Shown: positions 34,421 to 47,487, counted from the first letter of the stretch. The stretch: DNA of 64,000 nucleotides from Chrysaora quinquecirrha (GCA_014526335.1 JACTAT010000108.1:46164-110163), one strand, 5' to 3'. The notes: generated by a model not told the origin, from the sequence alone. A program made the numbers and translations.

Positions 34421-37400
34421 AGTGCAATCGCTTAGGAGTCAAATTGTGCACTTTATGATACAAGCATGAAATTTGGCACAAGTACAGAGTTTGATGCGCC
34501 AAACAAAATGAGAAACAGACCCAACTCAGAAAATGGCCCCGAAAGCTATTTTTAGACTGGGGTACTTGACCCCAATCCCCAAAAACTTTGTCTTCTATAA
34601 CTCAAAAACTATTAACGATACAGAACTGAAAATGAGTACAGTTACATACTTTAATATGCTTAATACAACGAACAACAGATCCATTAAAAAAATTCCCCCT
34701 AAAGCTATTTTTAGACTGGGGTACTTGACCCCAATCCCCAAAAACTTTTTTTCTATAACTCGGAAACTATTAACGATACAGAACTGAAAATGAGTACAGT
34801 TACATATTCTAATATGCTTAATACAACGAAAAACAGATCCATTCAAAAAAATTCCCCCGAAAGCTATTTTTAGACTGGGGTACTTGATCCCAGCCCCAAA
34901 AGTATTTTTTCCTATAACTTGCAAACTATTTCCGATACGCAACTGAGGATGAGTAAAGTTACATATTTGGTATGCTTAATACAACGAACAACAGATCCAT
35001 TCAAAAAAATTCCCCCGAAAGCTATTTTTAGATTGGGGTACTTGACCCCAGCCCCAAAACATTTTTCCTCTATAACTCGGAAACTATTTACAATACAGCA
35101 CTGAAAATTAGCAAAGTTACATATTTGGTATGCTTAATACAACGAACAACAGATCCATTCAACGAAATTCCCCCAAAGTTATTTTTAGACATGGTTACTC
35201 GGGTGTAGCCCTCTATAGGGTTTCCAACTCAGAAGTTATTACGATTCGAAATTCGTGTGACGTCATCAAAACGTAAAACTGATATCTTGAGTCTTAACCG
35301 TTTCGTGCATAAATCTTTCTTTTGATGTGTTCAGCGTTACTTTTAGGATAAAAGCATCAAGTTCTCGGTCATGTACGCTAATTTTTGTCATTTCAAACCT
35401 TAAATTACGAAGAATGCTCGTAATTTCAATTGCGATGCAGCTAGGGTTCCGAACTACTATGAATGTTGAAAAAGATGCAAAAGATAAAACATTTTCTGCT
35501 TACTTTCTCTGAGAATGGTAATATGATTGAGCTAGATAGATCTAAGCACTAAAAAGTGGATCTCAAGGTAATCATATACCAAAAATAGGGGCACTGCTTA
35601 CAAAAGTTGAACAGGCGCAGTTTGATACGTGGTCACTTGGTTAGGAAGAATGCTCAAAGAAGGAGGGGAACTGCCATTGAGGGTTGATTTTCATTGCATA
35701 GACGAAACTCCATATCATCAATAGGTATGTCCATTTCAGTCGACAAGATTGGCGAAAGACAAGAAGAATTTGCGCAGCCACTTGCCAGCTACTTGCGATT
35801 GCTGAAATGAACTGGAGCGAATCTTAGCGAAACCAATCGACCGATTCAGTTTTAGTTCAATATTTCGGCAACAAAATTTGTGCCAGAATAGGAGCCACAA
35901 GCCAGATAATATCTGAATCTGCGAACTTACCCTATAAATCCTATTTAGCCTTTTTCTTACGTTTTTTTATTATTATCATTCAGTGCTCGTCTCTGATATT
36001 ATTGGAGAACTCATCCCACAAAGTAATGTTGGACTGACAATGTTGAATGTTGGACTGACAATGTTTGATCGTTAGGCCGGCTACAACAATGCCTTCATCA
36101 ACACATACACCTGTTCCTATGCCTTTGCCTATGCCTTTGCCTTCGTCTACACCTGTGCCTATGCCTTCGCCTACACCAATGCCTACATCTACACCACACC
36201 TGTGCCTATGGCTTTGCCTATGCCTTTGCCTTCGTCTACACCTGTAGCGATTCCTTCGCCTACACCTATGCCTTCATCTACACCTACACCTGTGCCTATG
36301 CCTTCGCCTATTTCTTTGCTACATCTACACCTACGCCGGTGCCTGTGCCTATGCCTTCGCCGATGCCTACACCTATACCTATGCCTTCACCTACACATAC
36401 ACCTGTTCCTGTGCCTTCGCCTATGCCTTTGCCTTTGTCTACACCTGTGCCTATGCCTTCGCCTGCACCAATGCCTAAATCTAGATCTACACCTGTGCCT
36501 ATGCCTATGCCTTCGCCTATGTCTTTGCCTATACCTATACCTCTGCCTTAACCTACACCTGTGGCTTCATCTACACCTACACTTGTTCCTATGCCTTCGC
36601 CTATGCCTTTGTCTACAACTTATCGACATAGGTGTCTGCCGTCTTCTCGAACATTTACGGCTACATAATTCAAATTAAAGACCGTGGTCATAAAAAAGTA
36701 ATTCGCTCTATCTGGCTCAATCATATTACCATTCTCAGAGAAAGTAAGCAGAAAATGTTTTATCTTTTGCATCTTTTTCAACATTCATGATAGTTCGGAG
36801 CCCTAGCTGTATCGCAATTGAAATTACGAGCATTCTTCGTAATTTAAGGTTTAAAATGCAAAAATTAGCGTACGTGACCAAGAACATGATGCTTTTATCC
36901 TAAAAGTAACGCTGAACACATCAAAAGAAAGATTTATGCACGAAACGGTTAAGACTCAAAATATCAGTTTTGCGTTTTGATGACGTCACACAAATTTCGA
37001 ATCGTAATAACTTCTGAGTATTAAGCCAAATCGAATTGGTGTTTTATAATTTTTTGCTCCATTTGAGATGTTCTTTCTGACCATATCTTAAAAACACAAA
37101 ATTCAAAAGTCAGATTTTCACTGACCGTAACTTTTCTACGTCATCGATGACGTCACAACCATTGATTTGCCAGAATGTTCCCAAGTCTTAAAATGACCAC
37201 CAAGCACCAAAGAGTCCAAAACTACTTTAAAATTTCCGGTTACCCAGTGTGCTAGAATGTTGCCAAAAAATGCCCTGTCTAAAATGTTTTGGGGGCTGGG
37301 GTCAAGTACCCCAGTCTAAAAATAGCTTTCAGGGGAATTTTTGAATGGATTTGTTATTCCTTGTATTAAGCATATTAAAATATGTAACTGCACTAACTTT

Positions 37401-37618
37401 CAGCTGCGCATCGCAAATAGTTTCCAAGTTATAGAAGGAAACTCTGTGGGGGCTGGGCCCAAGTACCCCAGTCTAAAAATAGCTTTCGGGGCCATTTTCT
37501 GAGTTGGGTCTGTTTCTCATTTTGTTTGGCGCATCAAACTCTGTACTTGTGCCAAATTTCATGCTTGTATCATAAAATGCACAATTCATACCGATTTTGG
37601 TGTTAAGCGAACCCACTA
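34421..37618. mobile_element. 3.2-kb foldback-type element inserted in unit B
   Basis: The ends are AGTG...CACT in a T-rich site. Units A and C read ATATCTTTTTCAGCGTATTA uninterrupted, giving the empty site; a TTTT duplication is likely but is blurred by the T run. Long inverted arms match: 34421-34580 pairs with about 37460-37618, and 35220-35545 pairs with about 36700-37020. The left arm also holds four 160-bp tandem units (AAAGCTATTTTTAGACTGGG at about 34542, 34701, 34861 and 35018). The loop holds a hexamer-rich tract. No transposase was seen. The structure resembles Drosophila FB elements, which also have repeat-built arms. Confidence 0.8.
36075..36640 (+). repeat. hexamer-type CCTATG/CCTTCG/ACACCT minisatellite
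   Basis: Hexanucleotide variants CCTATGCCTTTGCCTTCGTC and TACACCTGTGCC run for about 560 bases in the loop of the foldback element. As codons they give Pro-rich repeats (PMPSPTPMPSSTPTPVPMPS) in one frame and Leu/Cys-rich repeats in another. The open frames (36065-36247, 36202-36678) have frame breaks and no independent coding evidence, so this is treated as simple sequence. Confidence 0.8.
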
Positions 37619-38026
37619 TTTTCAGCGTATTAAACTGCGTTTATGTGGTGAATTGTGACTTTCTATGTCCTTGCATTCTCAGTTTATGAACAGTTGTACG
37701 ATTGGGGGTCTGGACCAGTGTACCCTAGTCTAAAAATAGAACTATGAGGCAATATATGATTTGGGTCTACATCACATATTTTTTCAGCGTATTAAACTGC
37801 CTTTATGTTGTGAATTGTGACATTCTATGGCCTGGCCTTTTCTGTTAATGGCAAATGGTACGATTGGGGTCTGGACCAGATTACCCCAGTCTAAAAATAG
37901 AACTTAGGGGCAAGATATGACTTGGGTCTATATCGCATCTTTCTTAGCGTATCAAACTTAGTATTTTCTGAAATTTTGGTGCTTGTGTCACAATTTGCAC
38001 AATTCTTCTGCTTATCACCCTCACTA

Positions 38027-41000
38027 CATAGGGATAAACTACGCACAAGTTAGAGTATCTTAGTTTTCTTATTTTATCTTGCTAGTCCCACGTCCCCTTC
38101 TCGAAAACTTTAAAACAGATAAGAAACATCAAAAAATATTGGCTGGAGGCGATACTCTTAGGTGCCTAATTGCTGAGGGGGTAGGAATAAACGGGGGGGG
38201 GTTGGACTTTGTTTGACAAAATTTGTCTGGAAGCTGCTGAAGCACAAAGCAAGAGCCCTATTGTGCCTATACACTCTTTTTTTTTTATAAGAAGCTAAGA
38301 ATTTTCTTCCGTACTCAAAGTTTCTTAGTTTTTGGACAATTTTGGTACTGAAAGTTTCTTAGCACTTTCTTAGAGATCAAATTTTATTAGTGCCAAAACA
38401 GGAAATTGACACTTAAATTTGACAATTAGAAGAAGCAATACAATTCACGTATACATCAGCCGTTTTTTTGTAAAAATAGACACTTATGGTGTAACAGAAG
38501 TTCGTTTTTCGATGCTATATTTCTAATTCTAAAGACCCTTGAGATCTGCGAGTTTCTTATCATTTTGGGTGGAGTACTGAAAGTTTCTCAACCAATATTG
38601 ATCTCAGTACTGAGTTTCTTATAGACGGGTTTCTTATAAAAAAAAGAGTGTAGGCTAAGAAAATTCATAGATCTAACAAATTACAATTTGAGTGAACAGG
38701 TGAAATTCCAAACCAAGAACGTCAAAGTAAGTTTTGTAAAAAGCATCAATATTCTAAATAAGGAGGGGTCTTAATAAGAGTTGGGGGTTGGAAATTTTCA
38801 AAATATTAATTAGTGGGGGGACGGCAATTAGGCACCCAAGAGTAATAACCAAGCCGGATAAATAACGAAGCATTATATGTTGAAACTAGTTGTGTTTTTA
38901 TGTAATGAAACCGTTTCGACGAAAGGCCGCGAAGAATGAAATTGTTCAAAATTTCAAGATATCATATTCGCTAAGATCAAATAAAGCTTCCAAACTAGAA
39001 ATGCCTAGAAACGCTTGCTAGACGTACCTGGAAAAATAGCCAGGGATTGATAATTTGGTAATTTCTCACTTCAAGTATAAATGGTTAATGGAGCCTTTTG
39101 GGGAAGAATGATGGGAAATATATTGTACTTCTGTTCCTTTTCGTATTAACCCTCTTGTTCTTTAAAAAGGAGTTTCTTCCTTTTCATCCGAGCCTCGACA
39201 GTTCCTTAAAGTTCCTTAATTTTTTGGGAATTTTCAGCCTCTAGTTCCTTATAAAGGTGTTCCTTATTAAAAAAACTTGTAAAACTCTTATTTTGGTTCT
39301 TTTCTTGCTTTTCAATGTAATTGGCAAAACAAGTTTGCTAAGAATCTTGAACATACTAAGATATTCTTTATATGGAAAGTCATCTTTTGCAAAATGTTAA
39401 GCCAAATTTACCATTTATTGACCTGTCAATAAAAAACCAGAAATTGCTTTACATTATGTTACTGGTAACTATTTTTTATTACCTTGAAAAGAATCAGTCA
39501 ATTCTGATAAGATTTACTGGTAAAAATAAGAATCTATATGGGGATTTGGCAGGGCCGTCACTAGGACTCAACAACCAGGGTGGTGTAACTTGGCATTTTG
39601 CCGACAAAATGGGCGTGGCTTTTTAGAGATGGGTGTGACTTGGCTGTTGCTCTTTCCTTGGCTAATTTCTTTTTGTTTTCCATGCTTTGCACACAACCGT
39701 CAGCCAGGAATATTATGCTTGAATCATAGAACATCATATAGAAATGGGGGACACACATGCAAGAGGGGTCCGGGGGAAAAATTTGAAAATTTGAACTGTA
39801 AAGGGACTCTAAAATCGCCGTGAAACACAACCTTTTCAGCTGTTGAACAACAGCATTGTAATCATTTGCGCGTTTGATTCTTGTATACACTGTATAATTT
39901 GAGACTACTTTGATAATGCACTCTAGAGCGCTTTACAGCTTGAAATAGGCTAAACCTCTAATTTTAGACATAGGCAATCTTGCCGACCCCGTCTATTGTA
40001 TCTCCATCCTGTTTGCTGCTGTGTGATTGTATCTGTTATGGCTGGCAAACTGGCATATACAGATACGATTAGCTGGTAAGAAAACACTTTCTCTCGGCAT
40101 TTGCTCGCAGGTAGCAACCCCATGACTGTTATTGATAACTTACATGTCGGCAGCTGTGGAAAGTGGATGCTAGCATTCGTCGGCAAGCTATGTGCTGAAC
40201 GCTTTCCCGACATTTGCCGACACGTTTATTTTGTTTCTTTTGATTTGCAACATTTCTCGCCCTTAGTTACTGTTGCCGAAAAATTCCGTTCTTCTCAAAT
40301 TTGCCGACAGAAGACTTGCCTGGGGGGCGTCACAACCCCCACACCCCCCCATAGCGACGGTTTGGAATAATTATTCGAAATCTTCGCACTCAGACTTTCT
40401 TGCGACTTTCTTATATTAACTATAAGTTTTTTATATAAGGATCACCTTTATAAGGATCTCTGAGGCTGAAAATTCCCAATTAAAATTCAGTCAGCTGTTC
40501 AAATTAAAATTACTCTTAGGTGCCTAATTGCTGGGGAGGGGGTGGGGGTTGGAATAAACGGGGGGGTCAGTCTTTGTTTGACAAACTTTGTCTGGAAACT
40601 GTTGAAACGCAGAGCGAAGGGTACTGTAGTGCTATTAGGCTAAGGAAATCCATAGTTCTAACCAACAAGTTGTGTGTATAAGTGAAATTTCACATCAAAA
40701 AGGTCAAAGTAAGTTTATTGAAAAATATCAACATCAATATTAATGCGAACTCAATTAGCGGGGGGGGGTCTTAATAAGAGCAGGGGGGTTCGGGGATTCT
40801 CTTTATATTATCTTCTTTTGCTTTACATATGCTGCATAGCCCGCATATCTACATAATTTGCAAAGCTGCAAACCAATTTTATACAAATGCATTGGCTGAG
40901 CTTGGGCAAATCAACCCCAAGTCTAAAAATAGAATTTATGGGCAATATGTGAATAAGGTCTATATAACATCGTTTTGACGCATCAAACTGCTCCTGATTG

Positions 41001-41863
41001 TGAATTACGACTTCCTATGACCTGTCGTTCTTCCTCTAAACCCAATGGTACAATTAGGGTCTGGACCAGATTATCCCAGTCTAAAAATAGAACTTAGGGG
41101 CAATATATGATTTGGGTCTACATCACATATTTTTTCAGCGTATTAAACTGCGTTTATGTGGTGAATTGTGACTTTCTATGTCCTGGCGTTCTCAGTTTAT
41201 GGCCAATTGTACGATTGGGGTCTGGACCAGATTACCCCAGTCTAAAAATAGAACTTAGGGGCAAGATATGACTTGGGTCTATATCACATCTTTTTCAGCG
41301 TATTAAACTGCGTTTATATTGTGAATTGTGACTTTCTATGACCTGGCGTTCTCAGTTTATGGCCAATTGTACGATTGGGGTCTGGACCAGATTACCGCAG
41401 TCTAAAAAGAGAACTTAGGGGGAGGCAATATATGACTTGGGTCTATATCATATCTTTTTCAGCGTATTAAACTGCGTTTATGTGGTGAATTGTGACTTTC
41501 TATGTCCTTGCATTCTCAGTTTATGAACAGTTGTACGATTGGGGGTCTGGACCAGTGTACCCTAGTCTAAAAATAGAACTATGAGGCAATATATGATTTG
41601 GGTCTACATCACATATTTTTTCAGCGTATTAAACTGCCTTTATGTTGTGAATTGTGACATTCTATGGCCTGGCCTTTTCTGTTAATGGCAAATGGTACGA
41701 TTGGGGTCTGGACCAGATTACCCCAGTCTAAAAATAGAACTTAGGGGCAAGATATGACTTGGGTCTATATCGCATCTTTCTTAGCGTATCAAACTTAGTA
41801 TTTTCTGAAATTTTGGTGCTTGTGTCACAATTTGCACAATTCTTCTGCTTATCACCCTCACTA
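38027..41863. repeat. 3.8-kb tandem repeat unit C
   Basis: Third full copy, uninterrupted, with the same internal order as unit A. It carries the nested MITE (about 38279-38650), the CAGGGCCGTC element and the 160-bp array including the empty site of the foldback insertion near 41459. Confidence 0.92.
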
Positions 41864-42903
41864 CATAGGGATAAACTACGCACAAGTTAGAGTATCTTAG
41901 TTTTCTTATTTTATCTTGCTAGTCCCACGTCCCTTCTCGAAAACTTTAAAACAGATAAGAAACATCAAAAATATTGGCTGGAGGCGATACTCTTAGGTGC
42001 CTAATTGCTGAGGGGTAGGAATAAACGGGGGTTGGACTTTGTTTGACAAAATTTGTCTGGAAGCTGCTGAAGCACAAAGCAAGAGCCCTATTGTGCCTAT
42101 ACACTCTTTTTTTTTTATAAGAAGCTAAGAATTTTCTTCCGTACTCAAAGTTTCTTAGTTTTGGACAATTTTGGTACTGAAAGTTTCTTAGCACTTTCTT
42201 AGAGATCAAATTTTATTAGTGCCAAAACAGGAAATTGACACTTAAATTTGACAATTAGAAGAAGCAATACAATTCACGTATACATCAGCCGTTTTTTTGT
42301 AAAAATAGACACTTATGGTGTAACAGAAGTTCGTTTTTCGATGCTATATTTCTAATTCTAAAGACCCTTGAGATCTGCGAGTTTCTTATCATTTTGGGTG
42401 GAGTACTGAAAGTTTCTCAACCAATATTGATCTCAGTACTGAGTTTCTTATAGACGGGTTTCTTATAAAAAAAGAGTGTAGGCTAAGAAAATTCATAGAT
42501 CTAACAAATTACAATTTGAGTGAACAGGTGAAATTCCAAACCAAGAACGTCAAAGTAAGTTTTGTAAAAAGTTACCAGCATCAATATTCTAAATAAGGGA
42601 GGGGGTCTTAATAAGAGTTGGGGGTTGGAAATTTTCAAAATATTAATTAGTGGGGGGACGGCAATTAGGCACCCAAGAGTAATAACCAAGCCGGATAAAT
42701 AACGAAGCATTATATGTTGAAACTAGTTGTGTTTTTATGTAATGAAACCGTTTCGACGAAAGGCCGCGAAGAATAAAATTTTTCAAAATCTCAAGATATC
42801 ATATTCGCTAAGATCAAATAAAGCTTCTAAACTAGAAATGCCTAGAAACGCTTGCTAGACGTGCCTGGAAAAATAGCCAGGGATTGATAATTTGGTAATT
42901 TCT
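41864..42903. repeat. partial tandem unit D
   Basis: The fourth copy covers only the first 1.04 kb of the unit and stops after GATAATTTGGTAATTTCTCA. That point is also where the MITE half begins in units A-C. This marks the right edge of the array. Confidence 0.9.
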
Positions 42904-43990
42904 CATATTAAATGACTTGAAATGAAACGCTTGTATTATCATTTCCATGAGGGTGCAAAGCTCCCAAACTCCTTATGGCTTTGACCGTGAAAAGTTGCTT
43001 TGGGTGAAGGGTGAAACTGACTGGTCTGGGCCCTTAAAAAATCGTTGTAAGTGTATTTATAAGTGTTATTTTAACACTTATAAAATCAATAATACAAGCA
43101 GTAAGACACTTAAATTTTGCATCTTTCCTGCCACTGCCAAAACGAAAATGAATCAAAAGCATTTGCATTGATAAAGGAGGGGAGTTACAAGATTATTTCC
43201 GTTTTCGATCGTTTTCCTGGAAACTGGAGTGGATGACAATATTGGGGAATACCCCCTGTTGAATTTGGATCAATGTCAACACATTATTTCACTTTCGATT
43301 TCGAACAATGTTTTTTGGGCTCTTTCCCTGCGTGTCCAATTGCTATAGATCTGAATCTGAACAGTTACATTTTACGTTTAGGTTCAAGAACACGACATTT
43401 CAGCTCAGAGCAGTACTTCAACATGCATCTAACAAAGATTTGAAGCCGTGTCTTGATCAGATTTGGCAGACGACTTGCTATCACACCCCTGTACAGTATC
43501 ACATCTGTTGAAGATCATAAGAAACAGAAAGCTCAGTTAAAGGTACGTGTGTACTTGATATGCTATATCAACAACGAACGAGTTTTCACTTTTTTAATCC
43601 TTCAAAGTAGTTGCACGATTCATAAAATGTTTTTTAATATTAATATCAAAAATCAAACATTTATGAGAGGTTCAGCTGCGACTTTTGTCTGTGGTAACTA
43701 GGGTGGAAAAATTCCAGCCTGAAAATCTTTCGGAAGCACAAAAGTTTATATGCAAGAAATTTGACCGTAAATACCTAATATCTTTAAGATATTTACAGTA
43801 CGGTCAAATTTCTTCAAATCGCCTACTGTATAAGTTTTCGAATTATATTGAACAGGATTTGGGAAACTTTGCTTTTGGAAAGCAAAAAAAGAAATACATT
43901 TTTTTAATAAGCAACTGGAATTTTATGTCAAGCCCTCGAAGTTGCTTAAAATATCTGGTATTTTCAGCCGTCACAGAATGACTGGTACCA
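42904..43990. other. intergenic, nothing recognised
   Basis: Short plus-strand open frames at 42947-43171, 43308-43511, 43453-43701 and 43685-43981 overlap in different frames. They show no recognised motif or clear splice structure. An inverted pair AAATTTGACCGTAAATACC / ACGGTCAAATTTC lies near 43758-43812. Confidence 0.4.
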
Positions 43991-44158
43991 CATACACGTT
44001 TTTTTTATAAGGAACCTTTGTCTGAGTTGAGGCTGGAGTTCCTTAATTTTTCAACAAAATGAGGCTGAAAGTTTCTTATACTGTTCCTTGTCGTGGGATA
44101 TGTATACATACTAATTTTTACAGCAAATCCATATAAACTATTCTTCATTTCTAATTAA

Positions 44159-45187
44159 CCCTTTCATGCATGAATTTTTATTACTGGAGGGAAAAAATAT
44201 TTTTGGCTTGATTTATATTCAGTTTAGGACTAATTCATCTATCAAACAAAAAAATTTGAAAAAATTTTACATTTTGACACATTTTGAATTTGTTGTTGTA
44301 CAACAACACTGCGCGCGACAGGAAAGATAGTGATAAACCAAAAGTTAGACTTTGCATACTTTTAATGCTCAAAAATCTCATATCAGACAAAAGTAAGTTG
44401 ATTGCAACCTGACTAAGAAAAAAAATTTACAAAGAGTCAACTCAAGGGGGCATAACACATGGCCGACGCCCACTTTTTTGATACATATCTGCCAAAATAT
44501 CATATAAAATTAAACTCAGATACAAAATTATGTATCCATGCAAGGAAAGTTATTCATTAATCTCCATTAGGATGCTGGTAATGTTCTTGCCCCATCAAAT
44601 GTCAATTCTTCATTGACCTAGAAAAAATTTAAAAATTAAAAAAAAAATAAAAAAGGTGAAATTCACAATTAAAGCTAATAACTGGTTTACTATTGCCATT
44701 TGTTGCTTTTAGGGGCCAAATAGCACTTTATTGATGCATATTTTGCAAAATACTAAGGGAAACGTTTATGGCCTAGGCACGGCCTAAGTTTCCATTCATG
44801 CATGTTGTTGTTGTACAACAACAAATTAGCAACTCGTCCCTGAAGTAGCAGCCGTTGCTGCAAGTAAGAAATAATGTTATGTATTGATTAAACAACATTA
44901 GTAGGTTATGATAAAATTTTAATTTGAATGAAATACGTACCTGTTGAATTGTGGCGGAATACGGAAGTTGCCCACAGCAAAAAAAATGGCGTCGACCACT
45001 TAGGCCCAACTTTGATCCACTGTAATACTTTATGTATCGTACATAAGATGTAACCAAGCAACAGAATAGCATTGGTGACGTATGTTTAACAAACTTAAGG
45101 ACACAAAAGGAAAATATCTGCTCCTGCGCAGAGGCTGCGCAGCGGACATGAATTTGTTGTTGTGGGACCACACCATGCATGAAAGGG
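44159..45187. mobile_element. piggyBac-like non-autonomous element
   Basis: TTAA (44155-44158) then CCCTTTCATGCATGAA on the left; CATGCATGAAAGGG then TTAA (45188-45191) on the right. TTAA duplications with CCCTTT-type ends are the hallmark of piggyBac. The 1029-bp interior contains an internal palindrome (TTGTTGTTGTACAACAACAA near 44801) and a minus-strand open frame (44773-45249) that overruns the element end, so it is not a transposase. Confidence 0.85.
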
Positions 45188-45203
45188 TTAAAAGGAGTTT
45201 CTT

Positions 45204-46678
45204 GATGTTCAGTACCGTGGGGGATATCCTGAGTACAGTGGGGAGGCATCTCTGAGTACCGTGGGGTTGCTCAGTACCGTGGGGAGGCATCATGAGTACC
45301 GTGGGGGATGTTCAGTACCGTGGGGAGGCATCTCTGAGTACCGTGGCGGATGTTCAGTACGGTGGGGTTGATCAACTGTAATCAATCTTCGAATCACTTT
45401 TTCCGTTGTTATTTTTATAACTTATCGCGCGGGATTAGTACATCGTTTCTTAGTCAACACAACGGAAAACCGGACTACTATGAATGTCAAGTTCACAAGA
45501 GTCGTTTGCGTGAGATAATCTGATGTATTTCAAAACACATTGAAGTTCAGGGAAAACTTTTGCCCTTTTCACGCAAGATCATATCACATGTTCATCCTGT
45601 CATTTGAAAGGCCCCAATAGGGTATTCGTAGCTTATTTGGTATACAGCATTTCGATAAAAAGATTAAAGGGACATGGATAATAATAGAAAAAATAAAGGG
45701 AAGATACTGTATATTAAAAACATAGCGGGATAAGCTTGTTATTTCTTAGTGAATCGAAATCGTCGAAATCGTCAACTGTTAGGCCTACAACACCACTTTT
45801 GGGAGACAGTAAGTGGAAAAACGTTAGCTACAGAACTTCAACATGCAAAACATAAGAACAAACAATTTCCGAATAACAAGAGAAAGTGCATAAGCTTGAT
45901 TGTTTGACATGTTTTTAATATACAGTATTCAACTTATTTTGAAATACATCAGATTATCTCACGCAAACGACTCTTGTGAACTTGACATTCATAGTAGTCC
46001 GGTTTTCCGTTCTGTTGACTAAGAAACGATGTACTAATCCCGCGCGATAAGTTATAAAATAACAACGGAAAAAGTGATTCGAAGATTGATTACAGTTGAT
46101 CAACCCCACCGTACTGAACATCCGCCACGGTACTCAGAGATGCCTCCCCACGGTACTGAACATCCCCCACGGTACTCATGATGCCTCCCCACGGTACTGA
46201 GCAACCCCCACGGTACTCAGAGATGCCTCCCCACTGTACTCAGGATATCCCCCCACGGTACTGAACATCCCCCACGGTACTCATGATGCCTCCCCACAGA
46301 CATCATGATATCCTCCACGGTACTCAAGATGCCTCCCCACGGTACTGAACATCCCCCACGGTACTCAAGGTATCCCCCCACGGTACTGAATATCCGCCAC
46401 GGTACTCACGGATGCCTCCCCACAGGCATCATGATATCCCCCCACTGTACTCAAGATGCCTCCCCACGGTACTGAACATCCCCCACGGTACTCAGGATGC
46501 CTCCCCACAGAAATCATGGTATCCCCCCACGGTACTCAAGATGTCGCCCCACGGTACTCAGGATGCCTCCCCACGGTACTGAACATCCCCCACGGTACTC
46601 AGGGATGCCCCCCCACATGTACTGAACATCCCCACGGTACTGCATCCCCACGGTACTGCACACACGTTACACGGGGTG
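45204..46678. mobile_element. foldback element with GTACCGTGGGG repeat arms
   Basis: The left arm (45204-45535) is built of GTACCGTGGGGGATGTTCA and GTACCGTGGGGAGGCATC units followed by unique sequence. The same sequence returns inverted from about 45936, so the arms pair over about 330 bp around a loop of about 400 bp. The right arm continues with additional CCCCACGGTACTGAACATCC units to 46678. The flanking MITE reads GGAGTTTCTT before and CGACAGTTCC after the element, as in the uninterrupted copies. No coding sequence. Confidence 0.82.
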
Positions 46679-47174
46679 TCGACAGTTCCTTAAAGTTCCT
46701 AAATTTTTTGGGAATTTTCAGCCTCTAGTTCCTTATAAAGGTGTTCCTTATTAAAAAAAACTTGTAAAAACTTTTTTGGTTCTTTTCTTGCTTTTCAATG
46801 TAATTGGCAAAACAGGTTTGCTAAGAATCTTGGACATACTAAGATATTCTTTATATGGAAAGTCATCTTTACAAAATGTTTAGCAAAATTTACCTTTATT
46901 GACCTGTCAACAAAAATCCAGAAATTGCTTTACATTATGTTACTGGTAACTATTTTTATTACCTTGAAAAGAATCAGTCAATTCTGATAAGATTTACTTG
47001 TAAAAATAAGAATCTATATGGGGATTTGGAATAATTATTCGAAATCTTCGCACTCAGACTTTCTTGCGACTTTCTTATATTAACTATAAGTTTTTTATAT
47101 AAGGAACACCTTTATAAGGATCTCTGAGGCTGATAATTCCCAATTAAGATTCAGTCAGCTGTTCAAATTAAAAT

Positions 47175-47487
47175 TACTCTTAGGTGCCTAATTGCTGGGG
47201 AGGGTGGTGGGGGTTGGAATAAACGGGGGTCAGTCTTTGTCTGGAAACTGCTGAAACGCAGAACGAAGGGCACTATAGTGCTATTAGGCTAAGGAAATCC
47301 ATAGTTCTAACCAACAAATTGTGTGTATAAGTGAAATTTCACATCAAAAGCGTCAAAGTAAGTTTATTGAAAATATCAGCATCAATATTAATGCGAACTC
47401 CATTAGCGGGGGGTCTTAATAAGAGCAGGGGGTTCGAAATTTTAAAAAATGATTATCGTGGGGACGGAAATATGGCACCTAAGAGTG
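47175..47487. mobile_element. TACTCTTAGGTGCC MITE without nested insert
   Basis: TACTCTTAGGTGCCTAATTG at the left and GGCACCTAAGAGT at the right. It gives the uninterrupted form of the MITE at 27285-27975. Confidence 0.7.

Larger units (their letters stand above)
30990..38026. repeat. 3.8-kb tandem repeat unit B, interrupted
   Basis: Second copy, almost identical to unit A apart from small indels, mostly in G and A runs. It is split by a 3.2-kb foldback element at 34421-37618. Removing that insertion restores a unit of about 3.84 kb. Confidence 0.9.
43996..46759. mobile_element. TA-flanked MITE split by two later insertions
   Basis: The left end is TA/CACGTTTTTTTTATAAGGAACC. The right end is GTTCCTTATTAAAAAAAACTTG/TA at about 46759. 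Between them lie a TTAA-flanked element (44159-45187) and a foldback element (45204-46678). About 255 bp of MITE sequence remain once these are removed. Homologous halves exist in the 3.8-kb units (28196-28401). Confidence 0.65.

Noticed and set aside
36075..36640. CRISPR-like or satellite array of direct repeats
   Set aside because: The repeats are contiguous hexamers without unique spacers, and the DNA is from an animal nucleus.
36065..36678. Proline/methionine-rich and leucine/cysteine-rich open frames
   Set aside because: They are products of a hexanucleotide repeat that avoids stops; frames break and overlap. Treated as simple sequence.
44773..45249. 158-codon minus-strand frame as a piggyBac transposase
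   Set aside because: It crosses the right end of the element into foldback repeats and has no DDE-type motif.
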